DNA of 64,000 bases from Oscillatoriaceae cyanobacterium Prado104 (GTDB taxonomy: Bacteria; Cyanobacteriota; Cyanobacteriia; Cyanobacteriales; Microcoleaceae). Location: NCBI GenBank assembly GCA_025454405.1, contig JALOON010000062.1, forward strand, positions 1-64,000. Direction: 5' to 3'. Under the pieces are notes generated by a model that worked only from the letters and a program-made list of their open reading frames with translations, searched no databases and was not told the DNA's origin. A program made the position numbers and the translations under genes. Shown here piece after piece: positions 49,540-58,600 of this stretch; the first letter of the stretch is position 1, and each line of letters opens with the position of its first letter.

Positions 49540-49574
49540 ATCATGGGATAACAGATTGAGGACTATCCCATGAT
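49540..49574 (+). promoter_or_regulatory. Hairpin enclosing the start of the NarL-type regulator
   Basis: A perfect 11-bp inverted repeat, ATCATGGGATA (49540-49550) and TATCCCATGAT (49564-49574). The start codon ATG at 49570 lies in the right arm and the Shine-Dalgarno GAGGA (49558-49562) in the 13-base loop. It could mask initiation in RNA or serve as a dyad operator in DNA. The rest of 49259-49539 shows no gene. Confidence 0.6.
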
Positions 49575-50229
49575 TCGTCTTTTATTAGTTGACGATCAGC
49601 AGCTTATCTGCCAAGGACTCAAGGCTATGTTAAGCCTCGAATCAGATTTAGAGGTGATTGGAGTTGCGCACAATGGTCAAGATGCCCTAGAGCAAGTCAA
49701 AGCTCTCCAACCGGATGTTGTATTAATGGATTTAAAAATGCCCGTGATGGATGGTAGAGAAGCAACTCGCCTGATCTGCCAGTCATTTCCCAATACGAAT
49801 GTCTTGGTTTTAACTACTTTTGATGACGATGGATACATTATTGATGCGATGCGATCGGGAGCCAAGGGCTATTTATTGAAAGATATGCCATCGGAAGAGT
49901 TAGCGCAGGCAATTCGCTTGGTGCAATCTGGTTATACTCAACTGGCCCCTGGTTTAATGGAAAAGCTAATGACAGGATTCAGCGCTGCACCTGCTACTCC
50001 AGCACCTACCGCTCAACCCGCGAAAAACGCTGCGCTGGCACAATTAACCCCGCGCGAACAAGAGGTATTGCAGTTAATCGGTACGGGTTTAACCAATCGA
50101 GATATTGCCCAGAAGTTGTTTATTTCTGAGGGGACAGTAAAAACCCATGTCACCCATCTCCTCAATCGGTTGAATTTGCGAAATCGATCGCAGTTGGCAA
50201 TTTACGCTAATTCTGCGATCGATACCTGA
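49570..50229 (+). CDS. NarL/FixJ family response regulator
   Basis: A 219-residue transcription factor. The receiver (1-120) has acidic pair DDQQ, phospho-acceptor Asp54 (VLMDLKMPVMDG) and Lys in YLLKDMPSEE. A Pro/Ala-rich linker (about 138-155) leads to a LuxR-type HTH (LTPREQEVLQLIGTGLTNRD, then FISEGTVKTHVTHLLNRL). It is probably activated by the kinase upstream. Its targets are unknown. Its start codon is within a perfect inverted repeat, so it may regulate itself. Confidence 0.93.
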   Translation: MIRLLLVDDQQLICQGLKAMLSLESDLEVIGVAHNGQDALEQVKALQPDVVLMDLKMPVMDGREATRLICQSFPNTNVLVLTTFDDDGYIIDAMRSGAKGYLLKDMPSEELAQAIRLVQSGYTQLAPGLMEKLMTGFSAAPATPAPTAQPAKNAALAQLTPREQEVLQLIGTGLTNRDIAQKLFISEGTVKTHVTHLLNRLNLRNRSQLAIYANSAIDT

Positions 50230-50394
50230 ATCATTTTATTGTTTTTTACTACCGCAGATGGCGCAGAGAGAGAGAAGAGATAGGTTATATCTTAATCTGT
50301 TAGGGGGTGATTTTTAAGTCAGCGATGTGCGATTTACTGAGGAGTGGTATAATCAAGTTATCCTGAATGGAATTGCGATATTTTTGGTAAAGCT

Positions 50395-50979
50395 ATGCTG
50401 ATAACAGAAGCCCCTTTTACGCTCCGGAAATGGACGGTTAAAGAATATCACAAGCTGGGAGAGATGGGATTTTTTCACCCAGAGGAACGAGTTGAATTAA
50501 TTTCAGGAAATATTATCAAAATGAGTGCGAAAGGAACTGCGCATACTTCGGCTTTAGGACGGACGGATAGATTGTTTCAAGATTTGTTTAACAATTTAGC
50601 ATGGGTGCGAGTGCAAGATCCGATCGCCATCGATGATAGTTCCGAACCCGAACCGGATATCGCTGTAGTTATTATCGATCCGTTTGATTATGCAACTCAC
50701 CATCCGACTCCTTCAGAAGTATATTTAATTATTGAAGTAGCAGATAGCAGCTTGGCTTACGATCGCGAGGTGAAAGCTGAAATTTACGCTCGATCGGGAA
50801 TTGCCGATTATTGGGTATTAAATGTAAACGAAAGGCAGTTGCACGTTTTTCGAGAACCGACTGAGGATGGATATCAAAGCGAGGTAATTCTTGAGGAAAG
50901 TGCGAGTATTTCTCCGCTGCAATTTCCTGCTTTTAATATCATCATTCAGGCAATGTTGCCACCAATTATGCTAAATTGA
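50395..50979 (+). CDS. Uma2 family (DUF820) protein
   Basis: A 194-residue protein of the large cyanobacterial Uma2 family with a PD-(D/E)XK nuclease fold. Visible are WTVKEYHKLGEMGFF, EERVELISGNIIKM, the acid in EPEPDIAVV, IIEVADSS with the active-site Glu, Lys in REVKAEIYA, and GIADYWVLNV. Uma2 genes occur in many copies in filamentous cyanobacteria and their function is not settled. It is a single gene with no partner nearby. Confidence 0.9.
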   Translation: MLITEAPFTLRKWTVKEYHKLGEMGFFHPEERVELISGNIIKMSAKGTAHTSALGRTDRLFQDLFNNLAWVRVQDPIAIDDSSEPEPDIAVVIIDPFDYATHHPTPSEVYLIIEVADSSLAYDREVKAEIYARSGIADYWVLNVNERQLHVFREPTEDGYQSEVILEESASISPLQFPAFNIIIQAMLPPIMLN

Positions 50980-51172
50980 AAGCATTACTAATTTTTTTAT
51001 TTACCGCAGAGAGCTCAGAGGGCGCAGAGAGAGAAGAGAGAGGCAAGCTTTTAATCAGTTTGTAACAACCACAAACTATATTGAAATTTAAACCTCTAGA
51101 TAACTGGTAATTATATTGCAGTGGGGAACATTAAGAAAGTTGAGGAAAATGCTAGTATCGATTAGGCAAATA

Positions 51173-52631
51173 CTACTCATTCCCGTACTCCCGCAAACGA
51201 GATAGCCATGCCATTGCTTGCTGTTTTCTCTCATCAGGCGCGTGCGGCGACTTGACAAATCGATCGACAGCTCCAGCAGTTACCAATTGACCTAGAGGAC
51301 CTTGCAATATCAGGCTGGGAAAATCATACATATCTCCGAGTCGTACCAGGCGACTATCCCCGGCTGCCGGATCTCGATAACAAAACACTACATCGCCCAG
51401 AGCGCGATCGGGTAAGGCATCCATTAGCGCGGGGTTGTGAGTAGAAAGCAGCACCCGCAACTGACGCTGTTCGGCAAGATCTCGGATACTGCTAAGTAGA
51501 TGTTTGGCGCGGTTGGGATGAACGCCATTATCTATTTCTTCAATGACTACTAAACTACCTTCAGTTGCTGACAGCATCGCTGCTGTAATTGCTAACACTC
51601 GCAACGTGCCATCCGATAACAAAGCAGCTTCGCAATTGCGCTGTTTATTCCCAAAGGTTTCTGCCAGCCGCACCATCACTTCATCTCGCGGACCAAAAAT
51701 AAAATCTAGTCCTTCTATCGCTTGTTCTGGCAAGCTCTGAATAAAATTTAAAATTGTTTGTCGATCGTCTTGGTTGCTCCACAGGCGAAATAAAACGCTG
51801 GAAAGATTAGTGTCATCTTCCTGCAAGCGTTTATCGGATTTAAAGCTGTACTCCCGCATTTTGGCAGGAATGGGATCGAGAAAGAGGATGTTTTGCAATA
51901 CTCTTTGATATTCGCGGACAGTTTCAGGAACAATTTTTTGCGATTTGGGGTACTTTGCATCAAAACGAGCGGGCGTGTCTATAGCGGTTTTCATTAACAT
52001 GAGGTACAAAAAACTTGTCAAGCAAGCTCTATGCCCTATGCCCTATGCCCTATGCCCTATGCCCTATGCCCTATGCCCTATGCCCTATGCCCTATACCCT
52101 ATGACCGGGTGCACCTCATGTTACTAAGAAAGGCTATAATTGGGCAAATATAGCCATTAGATCGCTGCAAGTTACTCGTGGCTTATTTCTACCTTTGGTA
52201 AAATTATTATATGAAACTTCAACATCCGTTCCTATTCCTTCAGATGGTTTAATTAGGTTATATAACGGTGGTTGATTTGTCGAACCAACAATCTGCTCGC
52301 CACTAATATGCAGTTCTCCCTCGCGCACGTTGAGGGCGATCTCGAGTTGGTTCCATTCTGTTGAGTCTAAATGGCAACCAACGGTAAAACTTGACTCTCC
52401 GAGATGGCACAAATCATCGACTCGACCGCGGATAATTCGATCGGCATTATTGACCGCATACTGAATAGTAGTGAGTTTTTGACCTTGCGCCAACCATGAC
52501 AGAAAGCGTAAAGCTTCAATTGCATTACTTTTGCCTGCCGCGTTGGCTCCAATGAGAACAGTCAGCGATCCGAGCGGTAATCGGCTTGTTTTGTAACTCT
52601 TGAAGTTTGCGAGGGTAAATTCTGTCAGCAT
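51173..52631 (-). pseudogene. AAA (RecF/OLD-like) ATPase split by stop codon and repeat element
   Basis: The N-terminal part (52631 to 52134, 165 residues) carries FTLANFKSYKTSRLPLGSL and Walker A LIGANAAGKSNAIEAL, and stops at TAG (52134-52136) after MAIFAQL. The C-terminal part (from MKTAIDTPARFDAKYP at 51992 to 51173) carries LRVLAITAAML, Walker B SLVVIEEIDNGVHP and STHNPALMDALP. Together they give the usual length (about 435 residues). An element bounded by inverted repeats and filled with ATGCCCT heptamers (51993-52123) lies between them. Removing it would restore one frame, but the TAG would remain, so decay has gone beyond insertion. Two separately translated halves cannot be excluded. 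Confidence 0.75.
51995..52125. mobile_element. Inverted-repeat element carrying ATGCCCT heptamers
   Basis: The left end TAACATGAGGTACA and the reverse complement of the right end, TAACATGAGGTGCA, match at 13 of 14 positions, with TA at each outer edge as expected of an IS630/mariner-type TA target. Inside are about ten tandem ATGCCCT units (52031-52100). The inner motif AGGTACAAAAAAC is shared with 61400-61412. No transposase is encoded. It interrupts the AAA ATPase gene. Confidence 0.65.
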
Positions 52632-52647
52632 GGTGTTATAAAATCCC

Positions 52648-52696
52648 AGTCGGTTTTAACCGACTTTAGCTATGAGCCAGGGGTTTAAACCCCTGG
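52648..52696. terminator. Two palindromes between the ATPase gene and argF
   Basis: AGTCGGTTTTAACCGACT (52648-52665) and the perfect 20-base palindrome CCAGGGGTTTAAACCCCTGG (52677-52696) lie downstream of argF and just upstream of the split ATPase gene. They could end the argF transcript, although no T-run follows; both also resemble dispersed cyanobacterial palindromes. Confidence 0.5.
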
Positions 52697-52764
52697 CGGA
52701 CTGGCGAACTGACGGACTAACGAGATATCTTTGAGGACTGAAGTCCTCACTACAAACCTAATTT

Positions 52765-53685
52765 CTAATCGCTTTCCAGGATGCTAGCTAGCAAAGCTTG
52801 CTGAACGTGCATCCGATTTTCTGCTTGATCCCAAACGCGCGATCGACCGCCTTCGATTACTGCATCGGTAATCTCTTCATCCCGGTGTGCGGGCAAACAA
52901 TGCAGTACAATTGCATTGCGATCGGCCAATTCTACTAATTGTTCGTTTACTTGATAGGGTGCAAATACGGGAATCCTGAGATTTGCTTCCTCTTCTTGAC
53001 CCATACTCGCCCACACATCGGTATAAATTACTTGAGCGTTTTTGGCAGCAGCTTTCGCATCAGCAGTCACAATAACTTCGGTTTTTCCCTCAGCAATCGT
53101 CTTAGCTTTTGCTAAAATTTCAGGATTCGGTTGAAAGTTTTCCGGGCAAGCAATTGTGACGTTCATTCCCGTCATCGCGCAGCCCAACATTAGCGAATTT
53201 GCCATGTTGTTGCCGTCGCCAAAATAAGCTAACTTGACTCCTTCCAGCTTACCAAAACACTCTTTAACTGTTAGCAAGTCAGCTAGCACTTGACAGGGAT
53301 GTTCGTCATCGGTTAGCGCGTTAATTACCGGAATTTCTGCATAATTGGCAAAAGTTACTAAATCTTTTTGCTCGAAAGTCCGAATTGCTAAAATGTCTAA
53401 ATATCTGTCTAAAACTCTTGCTGTATCTACCAAAGGTTCGCCGCGGCTGACTTGAGTGACGTTGGGATTGAGGTCGATTACTTGCCCTCCCAATTTGTAC
53501 ATCGCTACTGTAAAACTTACCCTGGTTCGCGTTGAAGCTTTGGAAAATAACAAGCCGAGAACTCTCGTCCGTTTTAGCTTGACCATTCCCGATTTTAAAC
53601 TGGCTGCTAAATCTAGCAAATAATTTAATTCGTCAATGCTTAAATCAGCCAGACTTAATAAGTCTCGTCCTTTTAATGAATCCAT
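52765..53685 (-). CDS. argF: Ornithine carbamoyltransferase
   Basis: Catalyses carbamoyl phosphate plus ornithine to citrulline in arginine biosynthesis, in the cytoplasm as a trimer. The 306-residue length is normal. The carbamoyl-phosphate loop is SKASTRTRVSF, HPCQ is present at DDEHPCQVLADL, and the ornithine/catalytic Cys motif is HCLPAHR. The start at 53685 is chosen because GAGGAG stands seven bases before it; the six residues further upstream are not conserved in type. It stands alone, with a large hairpin between it and dusB upstream. Confidence 0.97.
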   Translation of the reverse strand: MDSLKGRDLLSLADLSIDELNYLLDLAASLKSGMVKLKRTRVLGLLFSKASTRTRVSFTVAMYKLGGQVIDLNPNVTQVSRGEPLVDTARVLDRYLDILAIRTFEQKDLVTFANYAEIPVINALTDDEHPCQVLADLLTVKECFGKLEGVKLAYFGDGNNMANSLMLGCAMTGMNVTIACPENFQPNPEILAKAKTIAEGKTEVIVTADAKAAAKNAQVIYTDVWASMGQEEEANLRIPVFAPYQVNEQLVELADRNAIVLHCLPAHRDEEITDAVIEGGRSRVWDQAENRMHVQQALLASILESD

Positions 53686-53753
53686 AATTGCTCCTCGCAC
53701 CAATTTTCAACTGTTTCTTAGATATTGTTCGATGATTACCTGTAATAAAAGCG

Positions 53754-53811
53754 GTTTGTAGTGAGGACTTTAGTCCGCACCTATCTAAGGACTAAAGCCC
53801 TCACTACAAAC
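53754..53811. repeat. Large hairpin GTTTGTAGTGAGGACTTTAG / CTAAAGCCCTCACTACAAAC
   Basis: Arms of 23 to 24 bases with one mismatch around an 11-base centre, between dusB and argF. The same CTCACTACAAAC end occurs at 29038-29047, 52747-52756 and, changed, at 42890 and 46000. It is a dispersed palindromic family. Confidence 0.8.
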
Positions 53812-53892
53812 TAATCTTTTTGCGATCGAGAGAGGGTCTGCACTCTTAAATCTCAATTCGCAACGGCAGGCTGTTTGCCTTTTCCCCGAGTT

Positions 53893-54906
53893 TTAAACTG
53901 CGGGCAATTGTTCGATCGCGCGATCGATCGAATCGCAGCCTTGCTCGACAGTTTCCACCACCGACAACAAGCCCCGCAATTCCCCAGCACCGGGGAAACC
54001 TTTAGCATACCAGGTTAAGTGTTTGCGTGCTTGCCGGACGCCGCTTTCGCCTTTGTATTCCCACAACGCCCTCAAGTGTTCTTTAGCACATTCGAGCTTT
54101 TCAATTGGTGTCGGGGCTATCTTTTCTTCACCTGTTTTCAGAAAATAATCGACTTCTCCTACTAAGAATGGATAGCCTAATGTGCCGCGAGAACACATCA
54201 CTCCGTCGGCCCCTGTTTCTTCGAGACATCGCACTGCTGCTGCCACAGAAAAAATGTCTCCGTTGCCAATTACAGGAATCGATAAAACTTCCTTAACGCG
54301 GCGAATCCATTCCCATTTTGCCGGACCGTTGTAACCTTGCGATCGAGTGCGGCCGTGTACGGTAATCATTTGCGCGCCGGCATCTTCCATGCGTTTGGCA
54401 AAGTCTAAAATAGTAATTTCTTTGTCTGTCCAACCGATCCGAGTTTTGACAGTAACTGGAACTTCCACTGCTTGCACGACTGCGCGAACGATTGCTTCTG
54501 CTGTTTTCGGATCTCGCAGCAGGGAAGAACCGCCTCCATTTTTAGTAATTTTGTTTACCGGACAGCCCATATTAATATCAACTGTATCGGCTCCTTCTGC
54601 AACTGCTTTTTGCGCTGCTTCTGCTAAGAAATCCGGGCGACAGTCGAATAATTGAATGCTAATCGGGCGTTCGTTGGGGTCAACTTCCATGATTCTCGGC
54701 AGTTGTTTGACGTAGTGCAAACCCGTAGCGTTTACCATTTCGGTGTACATCATCGAATCCGGCGCGTAGCGGCGCACCAAGCGGCGAAATACTAAGTCTG
54801 TAACGCCGGATAATGGCGATTGCAGGACGCGGCTTTTGACTTCAAAGTTGCCGATTTTGAGCGGTGTTGCTAATCTTTTTTGTAATTCTGGATTGATGGA
54901 TAGCAT
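53893..54906 (-). CDS. dusB: tRNA-dihydrouridine synthase (DusB-like)
   Basis: A 337-residue FMN- and NADPH-dependent enzyme that reduces uridines in tRNA D-loops. The TIM-barrel marks are LQSPLSGVTDLVFRRLV, INMGCPVNKITKNGGGSSLL with the catalytic Cys, VTVKTRIGW, MITVHGRTRSQGYNG and VIGNGDIFS. The C-terminal helical domain (from about 250) binds tRNA. It is monocistronic in appearance, with heptamer repeats upstream. Confidence 0.93.
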   Translation of the reverse strand: MLSINPELQKRLATPLKIGNFEVKSRVLQSPLSGVTDLVFRRLVRRYAPDSMMYTEMVNATGLHYVKQLPRIMEVDPNERPISIQLFDCRPDFLAEAAQKAVAEGADTVDINMGCPVNKITKNGGGSSLLRDPKTAEAIVRAVVQAVEVPVTVKTRIGWTDKEITILDFAKRMEDAGAQMITVHGRTRSQGYNGPAKWEWIRRVKEVLSIPVIGNGDIFSVAAAVRCLEETGADGVMCSRGTLGYPFLVGEVDYFLKTGEEKIAPTPIEKLECAKEHLRALWEYKGESGVRQARKHLTWYAKGFPGAGELRGLLSVVETVEQGCDSIDRAIEQLPAV

Positions 54907-55382
54907 GGTAGATAGTTGGTAAGGAGTTTTGAGTTTTGAATTTTGAGTTGTGAGTTAAAGACAGTTCTTAGGAGTTTTGAATTTTGAGTTGTGAGTTAAA
55001 GACAGTTCTTAGGAGTTTTGAATTTTGAGTTGTGAGTTAAAGACAGTTCTTAGGAGTTTTGAATTTTGAATTTTGAGTTAAAGACAGTTCTGAAGTTCAA
55101 AACTCAAAACTTAAAACTCAGAACTTCCCCGCGATCGATATTAGTTTGTTAAATCGGAAGATGTATATTTTAACACGAAGAAGCCAGAATTAAAACTACT
55201 CTCATTCTCCCACTCTCGCACTCTCCCACTCCCCCACTCTCCCCCTCTGGTCCCTGCCCCACTCTCCCCTCTCCCACTCTCACAAAGCGAGCAAATCAGT
55301 CTCCGGGAAGATGGCAAACCCCCAAAAAATGTGATTTCTTATATAAAAAATACATAATCCTTTCAACTTTCAGGTACAGTTC
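54907..55382. repeat. Repeat-filled gap before the RHH gene
   Basis: Units of about 52 bp (GAGTTTTGAATTTTGAGTTG, then TGAGTTAAAGACAGTTCTTA) repeat three to four times at 54926-55095. A CTCCCACT-type pyrimidine repeat follows at 55200-55280. The last 100 bases are the AT-rich promoter region of the RHH gene. No other gene is seen. Confidence 0.85.
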
Positions 55383-55607
55383 ATGACGAACCCAGATAAG
55401 GTCAAGGTGCGCTTAAACTTCGTTGTTTCATCCGAAATCAACGATACTCTCGAAGAACTCGCCAACAAAACTGGTGGAACTAAAACCGAAGTGTTTCGTC
55501 GAGCTATTGCCTTGATGGAAGTAATCGTCGATGCTAAAGAAGAGGGAAAAAAAGTAGGAATTACCGACAAAGACCGAAATTTAGTTACTGAAATTGTTGG
55601 CATTTAA
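55383..55607 (+). CDS. Ribbon-helix-helix (CopG-like) protein
   Basis: 74 residues with a short beta strand (KVKVRLNFVVSSEIN) and two helices around the turn GGTKTEVFRRAIALME, the pattern of RHH transcriptional repressors. It probably binds DNA as a dimer and may regulate itself or the large kinase that starts 59 bp downstream. RHH proteins are also common antitoxins, but no toxin gene is adjacent. Confidence 0.8.
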   Translation: MTNPDKVKVRLNFVVSSEINDTLEELANKTGGTKTEVFRRAIALMEVIVDAKEEGKKVGITDKDRNLVTEIVGI

Positions 55608-55666
55608 TAAACATTTACCCCTAGTAAAGAAGTGCGATCGCGCTATCTCCACAGGTCAAAAAAACA

Positions 55667-58600
55667 ATGAGCCCGCTTCAGGCACCGCCCCTACCGATCG
55701 AACCCTACAGTACTGCTACATTTACCGCAGTTACGGCACTACTTTTGGCAACTATGTTGCTGTTCGCAATCAAAGCAACTCCTGCATTTCTGTTGTTTGC
55801 TGCTGCGATGGTTGTCGCTTGGTATGCAGGTTTAAAATCAACGGAACGCGAACTAAAACAAGAACGGGATATTATCGCGCAAGTCCTCAGTACGGCCGCC
55901 TGTTTCATCGTAGTTATCGACAAGCAAGGGCGGATTGTCCGCTTCAATCAAGCTTGCGAAAAAACTACGGGTTACTCATTTGCCGAAGTTAAAAGTAAAT
56001 GCTTTTGGGATCTATTTTTAATTCCTGAAGAGGTAGAGTCAGTGCGAGCTGTTTTCGATAGACTGTTAAAAAATAACGACTCGATCGGCAGCAGCCATCA
56101 AAACTATTGGCTGACAAAAAATGGCGATCGGCGCTTAATTTTTTGGTCGAATACCGTCATTCTAGACCGCCAAGGTTTGGTAGAATATGTAATAGCTAGC
56201 GGCACGGATATTACTGCCCGCCAGCAAGCAGAAACAGCCCTATCTAAAGCTTACTTAGAGCTAGAAAACCGAGTCAAACAGCGCACTGCAGAACTGATAG
56301 TAGCTAAAGAAGCCCTGCAAGCACAAGAAGAACGATTTCGCTCTTTGAGTTCCTGTTCTCCGATCGGCATTTTCATGGCTGATATTAACGGTCGCTGTAC
56401 CTATACCAACCCTCAGGCTCAGGCTATTTCGGGATATAATTTAGCAGAACTTTTAGGAGATGGCTGGCAAAACGGAATTCATCCAGAAGACCGATCTCGG
56501 GTATTAGCTGCTTGGCAAGATTATATCCAAGGTAAAAGTCAATACGCAAATGAATACCGCCACCAAACAACTGAAGAAATTATCCGCTGGGTTAACATTC
56601 GCAGTTCGCCGATGTTTTCCGACTCCGGCGAACTCGTAGGTCATGTCGGTACGGTCCAAGATATTACCGAACAGCGGGAAGCACAAGCAGCTTTATCCAG
56701 CAGCGAAAAGCAACTAAAAGCAGTGCTGGAAAATGCGCCGGATATCATTATCCGCACCGACAAACAACTGCGCTACATATACGTCAACGCAGCGGTAGGC
56801 AGAACTCAAGGATTACCTGTTTCTTACTTTCTCGGCAAAACCAGCCAAGAAATCGGAATGCCAGACGAACTGTGCCAATTGTGGGATGAAACCCTGCGCA
56901 AAGTATTAACAACGGGTCAAGAACAAATTATAGAATTTGAGTCGCCCTCAGCCAACGGCATGAGAAATTATCAATCCCGCGTAGTTCCCGAATTGGACGC
57001 GGACGGCATTCCGGAAACGGTTTTAATTGTCGCCCGCGACATCACCGAACTCAAACTAGCAGAGATTCAAAAAGCTCAGTTGCTAGTAGCACAAACAGCC
57101 CGAGAAAAAGCCGAAAAAGAACAAGCCCGATCGGCCTTTTTAGCAGAAGTCAGCAAAATGCTGGCAACCGCTTTTAACGGCGAAACGGTATTGCAAAATG
57201 TCGCAGAACTAGCGGTGTCAATTGTAGCAGACGGGTGCTGCATTCACTTAATGGAACCAGACGGCACCGCGCGGCAAGCGGCAGTTGCTCACGGGGAATC
57301 CTCCAAGGTTGATGCGCTCGATCGATTGAGCATCCAAAACCCGATTGACTCCAACATTGCTAACGGTTATCCCCTAGTAATTCGTACCGGAAAATCCGAA
57401 TTAATTTCCGAAGTTGATGAAGCACTTATAGCAGCCGCAGGAGTCTGTGAAGCTGAAATGGAAATCCTGCGATCGCTCGAAATCGTCTCTCACGCTTGCG
57501 TACCGCTGACAGCCCGCGGTAGGGTAATGGGCGCGATTACCTGCTTTACTGCCAAAGGAGGCCGCCGCTACAATGCTGAAGATCTCACAATGCTAGAAGA
57601 CCTAGCTTACCGCGTCGCAATCGCCCTCGACAATGCCAGACTTTACGCCGAAGCACAGCAAGCACTAGCTGAAAAATCGCAATCTTTTGCCTTAATTGAT
57701 TCGCTATTAGAAGCCTCTCCCTTAGGCATTTGCTTTTTCGATCGCGAAATGCGTTTCCTCCGCATCAATCGAGTTTTAGCAGAACTCAACGGCTTGTCGC
57801 CCCAACAGCATTTAGGTCAAGATTTCCGCCAACTGTTGCCGAAAACTGCAGCCAAATTTGCACCGATTGTCCAGCAAGTTTTAGACAGGGGCGAGCCGAT
57901 TCTCAACCTAGAAATTAGTGGCGAACCTGCTGGAAAACAGGGAGAGTTTGGCTATTGGCTGGGCAACTACTATCCAGTAAAAAATCAAAGAGGAGAAATA
58001 CTCGGGGCAGGCATCATCCTCACAGATATCACCGCAGCCAAACAGACAGAAATCGCTTTGCAAGAAAGCGAAATGCGGTTCCGCAGCGTCCTAGAATCCA
58101 ATACGATCGGCATCGGTTTCTGGGATACGAGCGGTAAAGTTACTGAAGCTAACGATGTTTTGCTAAAAATGCTCGGTTACAACAGGGAAGAATTAGTTTT
58201 AGGAAACCTGCGGTGGTCGGACTTAACTCCCCCCGAACAGCAACACCTCGATCGCGCGGCTTTCGAGCAAGTGCAAACAGAAGGAAAATGCACGCCTTTT
58301 GAAAAAGAATACATCCGCAAAGATGGTTCCCGCTTCCCGGTTTTAGTCGGCAGCGCATGCTTTGCCGGATGTCAAGACAAAGGCTCGTTCTTCGTCCTCG
58401 ACATCACCGATCGCAAACAAGCTGAAAATATAATTCGCGAAAACGAAGCTCGGCTCGCCCGCCAACTAGCAGAACTCGATTTAGTTTACAATACCGCACC
58501 GGTCGGGCTGTGCTTTGTCGATACCGATTTGCGCTGCGTGCGGGCGAACGAATACTTTGCTGCGATTAGTGGCCACCCGATCGCAGACCGGATCGGGCGC

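Noticed and set aside
55594-55992. 132-residue frame overlapping the RHH end and the kinase start
   Set aside because: A shadow of the large kinase in another frame, Cys-rich and without family features.
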